Assembly: GCF_900110085.1 (NCBI RefSeq)
Contig: NZ_FOCK01000006.1
Coordinates: 186,001-250,000 of the forward strand
Source of the DNA: Prevotella sp. ne3005
GTDB taxonomy: Bacteria > Bacteroidota > Bacteroidia > Bacteroidales > Bacteroidaceae
Direction of reading: 5' to 3'
DNA: 64,000 nt
Shown: positions 56,803-64,000 of the stretch, one piece after another
Position numbering within the stretch: the stretch's first letter is position 1
Layout of the letters: every line of letters starts with the position of its first letter
The notes under the pieces: generated by a model
What the model saw: the letters and a program-made list of their open reading frames with translations, nothing else
Told to the model about the DNA's origin: nothing
Database searches by the model: none
Made by a program: the position numbers and the translations under genes

Positions 56803-58944
56803 TTAATAGCCAGGGTTTTGCCATGCCTTCTTTTCGTCATCGCTCAGGTTGGTTCCGTCCTCATGCTGTAGAGTATCGATGAACTTCTGAGGGATAGGAC
56901 GATACATGTGGCGATCCTGCACGTTAGGAGCAGCCTCAGGATTGAAAGCCTTAGCGCGCTTTACCAGCAGACCTGTACGAGCCAGTTCATCCCAACGGTT
57001 CCACTCACCCAGCAGCTCACGGGTACGCTCATTGAAGACGAAATTCAGCATACGGTCATAGTCGCCAGAAGCACCGATAGCAGACAGGATGGCCTCATCC
57101 TCTGCGGGCAGCTGCGTGTAGCTCTTAATCTGAAGGTCAGAAGCAGCCTTGGTCTCAGCAATACCTGTAGAGAGATAATAAGTGTTCTTGTGGGTCATCG
57201 AAGCATAGTAGGCCTCTGCATTGGTAAGCCCTTTGCCGCTGAAGTCCTTATTCTTCTTTGGTGGTGTGTTGTTAGCAGTAGAGTTGTCCTTGTCGCCGCC
57301 GTCAGCCTTCAGGAAGGCCATCGAACCGTCGGTGTAGTAAGAGCGATCCTCACCATCCTTCCACTGACCGCGAGCACGGAGAGTGTTTATAGTCTTAATG
57401 GCACCGGCATAGTCACCCTGACGAACCTGACACTCTGCCTTTACAAGGTAGGTCTCACCACTACGAGCCATGATAACGTCACGGTGAGCATCACCCTTCT
57501 CACCTGTACGGCTTCCGTCAGCAGTCTTGTTGATGCCACAGAATACGTTAGAGGTGGCTGTGTTACCGCTGACACCGTAGTTATAAAGCACATACTTGCC
57601 GTTCATGAAGGTGGGGAATGCATTGGGCACCCACTTACCTGTCAGAGGATTCACAAAGCTGTGAGGCTGGCCACCACGGCCGAAGGTACCATAAGGCTCG
57701 CCATCAAAGCGATGATCGTCTTTCTTGTTAAGGATGAAGATGATACCCTCGTCACCGATACCAGGCATCTGGTCGGCTTTGATACCATTATCAGCAACCA
57801 CCTTCTCTGTGGTGGCCTGAGCATGGTTCAGACCATAGACGGTCTTGAAGGTCTTCCACATACGGGCATCATTCACATTGTCGAATACCGAATAGGTGTA
57901 CTCTGTAGGACGGCAGCGCTGGAAGTCCATGCCACCGATGTACTGACCACGCTGTACCCAACCACCGGAGAAGTTGGAGAACTGAGGATCGAAATAGTTA
58001 TAGGTACGGTTACCGAAACGACCCTGAGTCGTATTGTCCTCATTGTGCTCGGCTGCCATCAGGATTTCAGAGAGGCCTTCGTTCTTACAGTCGACACCAG
58101 TCCACTTGGCATAAAGGTCCCAATAGTCCGGAGCCAGCGGGCAAGCTGAGATAACCTCATCGCAGAGGGAAACTGCACGGTTCAAATCGGTACTCTTGTC
58201 ATACTTGCCAGCCCATGAGGCACAACGCTCTGACTGACGATACAGCAGGGCCTTAGCCAGGAAGTGGGCAGCCGTATACTTCGTCCAAGTACCATTGCCA
58301 CGCCATTTGTTCGTGGGAAGCATCAGATATGCCTGTTCGAAGTCGGAAATAACCTGAGCGAGAGTCTCTTCCTCTGAGGCACGGGTGAAGTTCTTCTTCA
58401 CGACACCGTTGCTGGGCTCAGTCTGGAGGACAACGCCGCCATACTGACAGAACAGACGGTAGTAGTTATAGCCGCGCAGGAAGTAGGCCTCACCGAGGGC
58501 CTTATTGCGAGATTCTTCGTTCTTAACATTAACAGCCTTGTCAATCACAAGGTTGGCCGTTGCGATACCATAGTACATCTCATCCCAAAGGGCTGACACA
58601 GCAGGACAGTTCTTGTTGGCTGCGCCAAGAGCAGGTGTACAGTCAAGGGGGTTCAGACGGTTATCGTAGGTATTCCAAGGCTCAGAAGTGAGGTCAGCAC
58701 CGTTGGTGAACTCGTCACAACCATAGAGCGTGATACCGTAAGCCCACTCATAACCGAAGTGCCAGCGGATGTTTCCGTAAAGACCGGCAGCCATCTTCAG
58801 GGCACCTGTCTCGTCTTCAAGCAGCGCGTCAGTCACCTTATGGCCGGCATCCTCCTTCAGAAAGTCCTCGCCACAAGAGGTCGTACCCAGCAAAGCAAGC
58901 ATCGACAGCGCACCGCAAACTAATGTTTTACTGATATATCTCAT
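56803..58944 (-). CDS. susD: SusD/RagB family nutrient-binding lipoprotein
   Basis: A 713-residue outer-membrane lipoprotein (signal ending GTTSC, Cys24) that lies as a lid on the SusC barrel and binds glycan. GEDFLKEDAGHKVT is the usual start; the TPR-like part includes DEMYYGIATANLVIDKAVN and EAYFLRGYNYYRLFCQYGGVVL, and the C-terminus has MLNFVFNERTRELLGEWNRWDELARTG and RPIPQKFID. Longer than typical (about 550), with an extended central part. Encoded 42 bp after susC. Confidence 0.95.
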   Translation of the reverse strand: MRYISKTLVCGALSMLALLGTTSCGEDFLKEDAGHKVTDALLEDETGALKMAAGLYGNIRWHFGYEWAYGITLYGCDEFTNGADLTSEPWNTYDNRLNPLDCTPALGAANKNCPAVSALWDEMYYGIATANLVIDKAVNVKNEESRNKALGEAYFLRGYNYYRLFCQYGGVVLQTEPSNGVVKKNFTRASEEETLAQVISDFEQAYLMLPTNKWRGNGTWTKYTAAHFLAKALLYRQSERCASWAGKYDKSTDLNRAVSLCDEVISACPLAPDYWDLYAKWTGVDCKNEGLSEILMAAEHNEDNTTQGRFGNRTYNYFDPQFSNFSGGWVQRGQYIGGMDFQRCRPTEYTYSVFDNVNDARMWKTFKTVYGLNHAQATTEKVVADNGIKADQMPGIGDEGIIFILNKKDDHRFDGEPYGTFGRGGQPHSFVNPLTGKWVPNAFPTFMNGKYVLYNYGVSGNTATSNVFCGINKTADGSRTGEKGDAHRDVIMARSGETYLVKAECQVRQGDYAGAIKTINTLRARGQWKDGEDRSYYTDGSMAFLKADGGDKDNSTANNTPPKKNKDFSGKGLTNAEAYYASMTHKNTYYLSTGIAETKAASDLQIKSYTQLPAEDEAILSAIGASGDYDRMLNFVFNERTRELLGEWNRWDELARTGLLVKRAKAFNPEAAPNVQDRHMYRPIPQKFIDTLQHEDGTNLSDDEKKAWQNPGY

Positions 58945-58957
58945 AATATATTTCTTT

Positions 58958-58985
58958 TTTCATTATTCATTATACACTATTCACT
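58958..58985 (-). repeat. Array of four heptads (AGTGAAT/AATGAAT) between susC and susD
   Basis: On the minus strand AGTGAAT, AGTGTAT, AATGAAT and AATGAAA follow right after the susC stop (58987-58989). TGA or TAA stops cover all frames within the array. Confidence 0.88.
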
Positions 58986-58986
58986 C

Positions 58987-61900
58987 TTAGAACTCTACCT
59001 GCAGACCTACTGTGAAGCCACGGTTGAAGAAGGTTGCACCAGTATCGAGGTCCATGAAGTCGATTGAAGAGTAGAGCATACCGAGGTTCTTGCCCTGGAT
59101 ATAGAGCTTGGCACCGTTGATACCGATTGCCTGACAAATGCTCTTATCGAAGTTATAGCCCAGAGAGAGGTTGCGGATCTTGATGAATGAGGCATCCTTG
59201 AAGCCGAGCAGACCAGCATAGGGATCGCCACCAGCCTGACTGTAGACAGGCTTCTGCCAGTCAGCGCCAGTATTGTCGGGACGCCAGTAGCTGATCTCAC
59301 GCTGCTGGTACATACCAAGCTGTCCCTCACCTCCGGTGCTGATCATATACTTGAAGCGACCCTGAAGTTCAAGAGTGAGCTCAATACCCTTCCAAGAGAG
59401 GCTGTTAGTCCAGCCTGCTGTCAGACGAGGATTCTTGTTGCCAAGGATGACACGGTCATCAGCATCAATCTTATAGTCTCCGTTCTGGTCAACGGGTTTC
59501 ACGCTACCAGCAGTAAACTTCTGACCATTCTCATTGAACTTAGCCATCTCTGCGGCATCGCTCTCCTGCCAGAGGCCATTGGCCTCATAGCCATAGTGGA
59601 CAGCGATAGACTCACCGATGAACCATGCATTGTTGATATCATCCTCCTTACCATTGGCAAGCTCGACGATCTCGTCCTTCTGCCAAGCGAAGTTCAGGTT
59701 AGAGTTCCACATGAAGTCCTTGGTCATCACGGGAATGGCGTTGATTGTAACCTCGATACCCTTGTTCTTGGTCTGACCGATGTTGGCCATCATTGAGGGA
59801 TAACCGGAGAGTGAAGGAACGCTCATTGAGAGCAGCAGATCCTTTGTCTTAGAAGTATAGACATCGATAGTACCACCGATACGGCCCTTCAGGAAGCTGA
59901 AGTCGATACCGAAGTTCCACTGCGTGGTCTTCTCCCAGCCGAGGTTTTTGTTAGGCATTGCGTTAGAACCAGATGTATAATAAGGTTCGTTGGTAACGAA
60001 GATCTCTGAGTTACCGGTGCTGAACGGCATCCAGTAAGAACTGATTACACCGAGAGTACCATAAGGAGAGACGGCAGCATTACCTGTCACACCCACACCT
60101 AAACGAAGCTTTAACTGGTCGAGCCAAGTCACATCACGTAGCCAGCTCTCCTGCTCCATACGCCAACCTAAAGCCATTGAGGGGAAGAAATCCCACTTGT
60201 TGCCCTCGGCAAGTACAGAGGCACCATCCCAACGGGCTGAGGCTGTCAACAGGTAACGGTCCTTGAAGGAGTAGTTGAGACGGACCATGTAAGAACTCAG
60301 GGCATTCTCAGAGAGACCGGTACCCATAGAAGCCTGATACTGAGAGTCAGTCACGTCTAGTGAACCCATGTTGTTCCACAGGAATGAGGGGACGGAAATC
60401 TTTTGTCCGCTCATAGAACTGCTCTCATTGTTTACTTTTGAGGCACTCTGCAACAGGGTCAGACCGAAGGTATGATCCAGAATGCTCTTGTTGTAAAGCA
60501 GCATATTGTCGAGAGTCCATGCAAAGTGGCGCTCGTCACTGCGGCTGGCACTATTGTTACCGCCTGCGCGGCTGATAGAACTGCTGTCGAGGAAGTTACC
60601 ACGGCGGTAGTAACGGAAGTCAGGACCGAACTGGGTCTTCCACTGCAGGCCCTGCAGGGGCTCGAAGATCTGGCCGAAGTCGATCTGGGCATAGAAGCTA
60701 CCGAGAGCGCGGAAGGTCTCGCGGTTATCAGTTGACTTGTCCCACTCATCGATAACTGAATATGTATTGGTTGTTGATCCACCAGGCTGGGTGATAATCT
60801 CACCATTCTCATCGTAAGGAAGTGTATAGCGCAGGATGTTCTTTGCAGCGCTGTAGAGCTCCCTCGCACCTGTAGATGTGCCATAAGGTACAGAGTAGCC
60901 GTACTTCTGGACGCCATAAGAAGCGTTGACAGAGCCACCGGCCTTGAACCACTTGGTACCCTTGATGTCGGCTGAGGCAGAGAGATTATAGCGCTCATAG
61001 CTCTGACCCTTCTGCGTACCTTTATTATTAAGGTAACCGAATGAGACGAAACCTGCAAGGTTCTTCGTACCACCACGAGCACTAATGGTGTGTTCCTGAG
61101 TGATACCTGTCTGAGTCACGTAGTCTGTCCAGTCGGTATCTGTCACCTTTGAGCCATCCCATGAGCCACCTGCCCAACCTTTCATCACGTTGGCAAGCGC
61201 AGTCTCATCACCTGCGAAAAAGGCCTTATCCTGCTCCTGTGTGGGCTGGTCGCCTGGGGTATATTTGTCGGGGGCTGAGTTGTAGTAAGCCCAGCGGCGC
61301 CAAGTGATATAGTCGCTGGCACTCATTGCTGGACTCTTGTCAACGATCTTCTCGAAAGTCATTGAACCGTTATAAGTGAGCTGCATCTTACCCTCTTGGC
61401 CACGCTTGGTGGTTACCAAAACGACACCATTGGCACCACGGCTACCATAAATAGCGGTAGAAGAGGCATCCTTCAGAATGTCGATTGATTCAATGTCACG
61501 AGGGTTGATGGTCTCGATACCGCCTGCCTGAAGGGGCACGCCATCTACAACATACAGAGGAGCGCTGGAAGCCGAGATAGAACGGTTACCACGGATTGTA
61601 ATGCTACCTACGGTACCTGGGCGCTCACTGGTGGTCACGTCCACACCGGCGGCCTTACCCTGCAGGGCCTCGAAGGCGTTGCTCACTGGCTTGGCATTCA
61701 GTTCCTTCTCACCCACACGAGTCAGAGCACCGGTTACGTCGCTCTTGCGCTGTACACCATAACCTACAACCACCACCTCGTCGAGCAACTGCTTGTCCTC
61801 CTCGAGGGTGACACTTAGCTGGCTCTTACCGGCAATGGAAATCGTCTGGGTGCGATAGCCCACATAGCTAATCACCACGCTTCCGTTCTCAGGAACATTC

Positions 61901-62127
61901 TGAAGTACGAACTTACCGTCGAAATCGGTAACCGTACCTGTAGTGGTTCCCTTTACCATGACACTGGCACCGATGATTGACTCACCAGCAGCGTCAACTA
62001 CAGTTCCTGACACCTGTTTCTGGGCCCATGCACCACTGGTACAAAGAGCCACCAGAGCCAAGAACATCAGTCGTCGAAGTACATTAGTACCCGACAACAA
62101 CTTTTCTGTAACTTGATTTTTTCTCAT
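58987..62127 (-). CDS. susC: SusC/RagA family TonB-linked outer membrane protein
   Basis: A 1,046-residue TonB-dependent transporter. Signal peptide (to about 36, CTSGAWAQ), a carboxypeptidase-regulatory-like domain (VSGTVVDAAGESIIGASVMVKGTTTGTVTDFDGKF), the LDEVVVVGYG box, the plug (NAFEALQGKAAGVDV, GSITIRGNRS, LYVVDGVPL, IDILKDASSTAIYGSRGANGVVLVTTK) and a 22-strand barrel ending in LQVEF. It imports oligosaccharides together with SusD. The neighbouring acetylesterase and rhaM suggest rhamnogalacturonan-type fragments. No PUL regulator gene is adjacent in the window. Confidence 0.96.
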   Translation of the reverse strand: MRKNQVTEKLLSGTNVLRRLMFLALVALCTSGAWAQKQVSGTVVDAAGESIIGASVMVKGTTTGTVTDFDGKFVLQNVPENGSVVISYVGYRTQTISIAGKSQLSVTLEEDKQLLDEVVVVGYGVQRKSDVTGALTRVGEKELNAKPVSNAFEALQGKAAGVDVTTSERPGTVGSITIRGNRSISASSAPLYVVDGVPLQAGGIETINPRDIESIDILKDASSTAIYGSRGANGVVLVTTKRGQEGKMQLTYNGSMTFEKIVDKSPAMSASDYITWRRWAYYNSAPDKYTPGDQPTQEQDKAFFAGDETALANVMKGWAGGSWDGSKVTDTDWTDYVTQTGITQEHTISARGGTKNLAGFVSFGYLNNKGTQKGQSYERYNLSASADIKGTKWFKAGGSVNASYGVQKYGYSVPYGTSTGARELYSAAKNILRYTLPYDENGEIITQPGGSTTNTYSVIDEWDKSTDNRETFRALGSFYAQIDFGQIFEPLQGLQWKTQFGPDFRYYRRGNFLDSSSISRAGGNNSASRSDERHFAWTLDNMLLYNKSILDHTFGLTLLQSASKVNNESSSMSGQKISVPSFLWNNMGSLDVTDSQYQASMGTGLSENALSSYMVRLNYSFKDRYLLTASARWDGASVLAEGNKWDFFPSMALGWRMEQESWLRDVTWLDQLKLRLGVGVTGNAAVSPYGTLGVISSYWMPFSTGNSEIFVTNEPYYTSGSNAMPNKNLGWEKTTQWNFGIDFSFLKGRIGGTIDVYTSKTKDLLLSMSVPSLSGYPSMMANIGQTKNKGIEVTINAIPVMTKDFMWNSNLNFAWQKDEIVELANGKEDDINNAWFIGESIAVHYGYEANGLWQESDAAEMAKFNENGQKFTAGSVKPVDQNGDYKIDADDRVILGNKNPRLTAGWTNSLSWKGIELTLELQGRFKYMISTGGEGQLGMYQQREISYWRPDNTGADWQKPVYSQAGGDPYAGLLGFKDASFIKIRNLSLGYNFDKSICQAIGINGAKLYIQGKNLGMLYSSIDFMDLDTGATFFNRGFTVGLQVEF

Positions 62128-62172
62128 ACAGTTTTAACAGTTAGTGAATTTAAATTTGATTAAGTTTGTGAT

Positions 62173-62181
62173 GCAAAGTTA
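62173..62181 (-). promoter_or_regulatory. -7 element TAACTTTGC of the susCD locus
   Basis: Matches TAnnTTTGC; TTGTAC lies 22 bp upstream as possible -33. The ATG is 45 bp away at 62127. Confidence 0.75.
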
Positions 62182-62262
62182 GGCCTTTTTAGTGAAAGTT
62201 GTACAATAATCAAGCAGAATTTCTTAAATTTATCAAAAATCTAAGACGAATATCAAAAATTA

Positions 62263-62288
62263 GGGGTCGATTCGTTAAAATCGACCCC
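62263..62288 (-). terminator. Terminator after asnA
   Basis: Perfect 10-bp stem GGGGTCGATT / AATCGACCCC; on the minus strand it is followed by TAATTTTTG. Confidence 0.88.
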
Positions 62289-62310
62289 TTCTATACCCAA
62301 AAATAATGAT

Positions 62311-63348
62311 TTAAATCAAGTTCATGCCCAATTGCTTGCAGGCTTTCCGCATTTCGTCGGGCCAGATGCTAGCCTGTATCTCACCAATATGGCCCTTATG
62401 CAACAGCACCATACAGAGACGGCTCTGCCCTATTCCACCGCCGATACTCAGCGGCAACTTGTCGTTCAACAGCTGCTGATGGAAATAGAGATGTTCGCGC
62501 TCTTCCTTACCTTCTATCTTCAGCTGGCGCAACAGACTTTCCTTGTCTACACGGATACCCATCGAAGAAAGTTCGAATGAACGGCCCAGGACAGGATACC
62601 AGATCAGGATATCACCATTGAGTCCTTTCAGACCATTCTCTGCGACTGTAGACCAGTCGTCGTAGTCCGGCGCACGACCATCGTGTTTCTCGCCATTCGA
62701 CAGTTTGGCTCCTATACCTATTATAAATACAGCCCCGTAAGCCTCGCAGATGGCATCCTCACGCTCTTTCGGAGTCTTGTCAGGATACATCTTCAGCAGT
62801 TCCTCAGCATGTATAAAGTGAATCTTCTCAGGCAGGAAGGGTTTTATCTGAGGATACGTCTCGCACGTCAGATATTCCGTTCTGCGAATGGCCGCATAGA
62901 TACGCTCCACAATATTCTTCAGAAATGCCAATGTGCGATCCTCACGCTTGATAACTGCCTCCCAGTCCCATTGATCCACATACAGCGAGTGGAGATTATC
63001 CAACTCCTCGTCCGCGCGTATCGCGTTCATATCTGTATAGATACCATAGCCTGGTTCGATTTTGTACTCTGCAAGCGACAGACGCTTCCACTTGGCCAGC
63101 GAGTGCACCACCTCAGCCTGCGCATCATCCAAGTCCTTGATGGGGAAACTAACAGCACGTTCCACCCCATTCAGGTCGTCGTTGATACCAAGGCCCTTCA
63201 ACACGAACAGCGGAGCTGTTACACGCCTCAGGCGCAACTCCGTTGAGAGGTTCTGCTGGAAGAACTCTTTAATCAGTTTGATACCCTGTTCCGTCTGCTT
63301 CATATCAAGCAGCGGCTCATACATCACAGGTTTTATGACTTGTCCCAT
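62311..63348 (-). CDS. asnA: Aspartate--ammonia ligase (AsnA)
   Basis: A 345-residue cytosolic enzyme that makes asparagine from aspartate and ammonia with ATP to AMP. LRRVTAPLFVLKGLGINDDLNGVERAVSF, KWKRLSLAEYKIEPGYGIYTDMNAIRADEELDNLHSLYVDQWDWE and the class II synthetase-like SIGGGIGQSRLCMVLL are diagnostic. ATG 63348 follows the -7 element; the longer reading to 63405 crosses it. Single-gene unit. Confidence 0.96.
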   Translation of the reverse strand: MGQVIKPVMYEPLLDMKQTEQGIKLIKEFFQQNLSTELRLRRVTAPLFVLKGLGINDDLNGVERAVSFPIKDLDDAQAEVVHSLAKWKRLSLAEYKIEPGYGIYTDMNAIRADEELDNLHSLYVDQWDWEAVIKREDRTLAFLKNIVERIYAAIRRTEYLTCETYPQIKPFLPEKIHFIHAEELLKMYPDKTPKEREDAICEAYGAVFIIGIGAKLSNGEKHDGRAPDYDDWSTVAENGLKGLNGDILIWYPVLGRSFELSSMGIRVDKESLLRQLKIEGKEEREHLYFHQQLLNDKLPLSIGGGIGQSRLCMVLLHKGHIGEIQASIWPDEMRKACKQLGMNLI

Positions 63349-63374
63349 AATATAGTTTATGACGATTTTTGGCT

Positions 63375-63383
63375 GCAAAGATA
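63375..63383 (-). promoter_or_regulatory. -7 element TATCTTTGC of asnA
   Basis: Perfect consensus, 26 bp before the ATG at 63348. Confidence 0.82.
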
Positions 63384-63503
63384 CACAATTATAATCAAAA
63401 TGCAATCAAAAATAACAATTATTTTGCAAAATTGCAGCAAATCCTTGATATTCGCTAACATTTTGCACACGCACATATTCCTTAAAAGATTTTAATTATC
63501 GAA

Positions 63504-63538
63504 ACTTTTCACTTTTCAATTTTCTCTTTTCACTTCTT
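63504..63538 (+). repeat. Array of ACTTTTC heptads before the tRNA-Arg promoter
   Basis: ACTTTTC, ACTTTTC, AATTTTC, TCTTTTC, ACTTCTT: five 7-bp units ending 5 bp before the -7 element. The end is nearly identical to that before gpx (9442-9460). Confidence 0.85.
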
Positions 63539-63543
63539 TTTTG

Positions 63544-63552
63544 TACCTTTGC
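63544..63552 (+). promoter_or_regulatory. -7 element TACCTTTGC of tRNA-Arg
   Basis: Perfect consensus, 18 bp before the first base of the tRNA. Confidence 0.8.
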
Positions 63553-63570
63553 AAAGAATTTACGAGAACA

Positions 63571-63644
63571 GGTCCCGTAGCTTAGCTGAATAGAGCGTCA
63601 GATTCCGGTTCTGAAGGTCTTGGGTTTGAATCCCAACGGGATCA
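63571..63644 (+). tRNA. tRNA-Arg (anticodon CCG)
   Basis: Cloverleaf is complete: acceptor GGTCCCG pairs with CGGGATC (one G-U), anticodon stem TCAGA/TCTGA with loop TTCCGGT giving anticodon CCG at 63605-63607, and T-arm TTGGG TTTGAAT CCCAA. The discriminator base is A and CCA is not encoded. Reads the Arg codon CGG. It is followed by an integrase gene, so it is a likely integration target. Confidence 0.95.
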
Positions 63645-63686
63645 CGAGGGATAGGCGAAGCCAATCCAGATTTGAAAAATCATTTG

Positions 63687-63726
63687 ATTATCGAGAATCC
63701 CAGTAAACAAAGGGCTTCTCGATAAT
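63687..63726 (+). terminator. Hairpin after tRNA-Arg
   Basis: ATTATCGAGAA (63687-63697) is perfectly complementary to 63716-63726; CCC and GGG can extend the stem inside. TTTTC follows. Probable terminator, within the presumed left end of the integrated element. Confidence 0.75.
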
Positions 63727-63789
63727 TTTCATTCAGGGGGGTATGGACTTCCTACTTTTCGGTCTGAGTCCAACTTTTAGAGTGAAAAA

Positions 63790-63840
63790 TCGGCGCAAAA
63801 TCAGCGCAAAATGCCAAAATCGGCGCAAAATCGGCGCAAA
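63790..63840 (+). repeat. Four 11-bp direct repeats (TCGGCGCAAAA) before the integrase gene
   Basis: Copies start at 63790, 63801 (TCAGCGCAAAA), 63820 and 63831, with a shorter degenerate piece at 63812. Direct repeats next to an integrase gene often serve as arm-type binding sites or as an operator. Confidence 0.8.
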
Positions 63841-63852
63841 TTTTTAGTTAAA

Positions 63853-64000
63853 ATGGCAACGATTACAACTGAGTACGGAAAGCTAAGTAGCAACAAGACA
63901 AGAACCGTCTATCTGAGAATCAGAAGTGGCAAGACAGAGAAGCGTATCAACACGCAAGTCAAAGTATTGGAATCCGAGATCTCGCCTCGCACCAAAAAGA
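63853..64000 (+). CDS. Tyrosine-type integrase, N-terminal part cut by window edge
   Basis: An open frame from ATG 63853 to the window end (49 codons): MATITTEYGKLSSNKTRTVYLRIRSGKTEKRINTQVKV. This looks like the arm-type DNA-binding beta-sheet domain at the start of Bacteroidetes site-specific recombinases, which integrate conjugative or other elements, often at tRNA genes. The catalytic part is outside the window. Its position 209 bp after a tRNA and the direct repeats before it support the call. Confidence 0.65.
   Translation, partial: MATITTEYGKLSSNKTRTVYLRIRSGKTEKRINTQVKVLESEISPRTKK

Noticed and set aside
56908..58149. 413-codon open frame antisense to susD
   Set aside because: Long antisense frames arise from codon bias; the susD protein on the other strand is clearly real and complete.
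1..64000. CRISPR array
   Set aside because: All repeat blocks seen are short-period tandem arrays or two- to four-copy elements without unique spacers; no cas-like gene is present.

Overview
The window looks like chromosomal DNA from a Bacteroidales bacterium, most likely a Prevotella/Segatella-type member of Prevotellaceae. Reasons: nearly every transcription unit has the Bacteroidetes -7 element TAnnTTTGC; there is a SusC/SusD pair, a hybrid-two-component-type regulator, GldH, a serine protease with a type IX secretion-like tail, and separate proteins such as a single-domain methionine synthase activation protein. Ribosome binding sites are A-rich rather than Shine-Dalgarno, with one clear exception (hsp20).

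Layout. 1-4.6 kb: end of an exopolysaccharide locus (flippase C-terminus, GT11 fucosyltransferase-like enzyme, GT2, initiating sugar-phosphate transferase, Wzi-family outer membrane protein). 4.8-13 kb: a secreted His/Gly/Ser-rich repeat protein, a phosphatase, a DUF308 membrane protein, uridine kinase, an exo/endonuclease-phosphatase, ribosomal protein L31 type B, glutathione peroxidase, thioredoxin reductase, and a hybrid histidine kinase/AraC regulator without a periplasmic sensor. 13.1-17.2 kb: a lone TrpB2-type tryptophan synthase beta, then a two-gene cassette (Cys-rich protein plus VirE-N/VapE protein) enclosed by 84-bp inverted repeats. 17.3-29.7 kb: BrkB-like protein, S8 protease, TlpA-like protein, Hsp20, Mfd, dolichol-P-mannose-synthase-like GT2, PlsC, metallophosphoesterase, GH5. 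29.7-35.3 kb: MetH activation domain, dihydroorotase, DUF4369 lipoprotein, membrane protein, FtsB/DivIC, DnaX. 35.3-43.3 kb: a sugar-sensing and use region (response regulator, XylE-like transporter, TPR histidine kinase; divergent GH51 arabinofuranosidase and SpoIIE-type phosphatase). 43.3-48.7 kb: Ndk, BASS transporter, MetF, DnaX-like delta prime, RicT/PSP1, GldH. 48.7-55.1 kb: cell-shape operon purH(N)-mreBCD-mrdA-rodA. 55.2-62.1 kb: a small rhamnogalacturonan-type polysaccharide utilisation locus (SusC, SusD, acetylesterase, RhaM). 62.3-64 kb: AsnA, tRNA-Arg(CCG), and the start of an integrase gene, suggesting an integrated element that continues past the window.

Two things stand out. 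First, the VapE cassette at 14483-17156: it has 84-bp gapless terminal inverted repeats (first 21 bp identical), each able to fold on itself, and three 17-bp half-palindromes spaced exactly 22 bp apart in front of the VapE gene. It looks like a small mobile or replicon-like unit without a transposase. Second, short arrays of 7-bp (also 8- and 10-bp) units occur throughout the window. In operons they start at the upstream stop codon and carry a stop codon in each unit, closing all three frames; at promoters they end 5-6 bp before the -7 element; and inside mfd they are present in the stop-free orientation and are translated in frame. Five or six of them are exactly four heptads long.

All assignments are by reading the translations and bases by eye; no database search was run.
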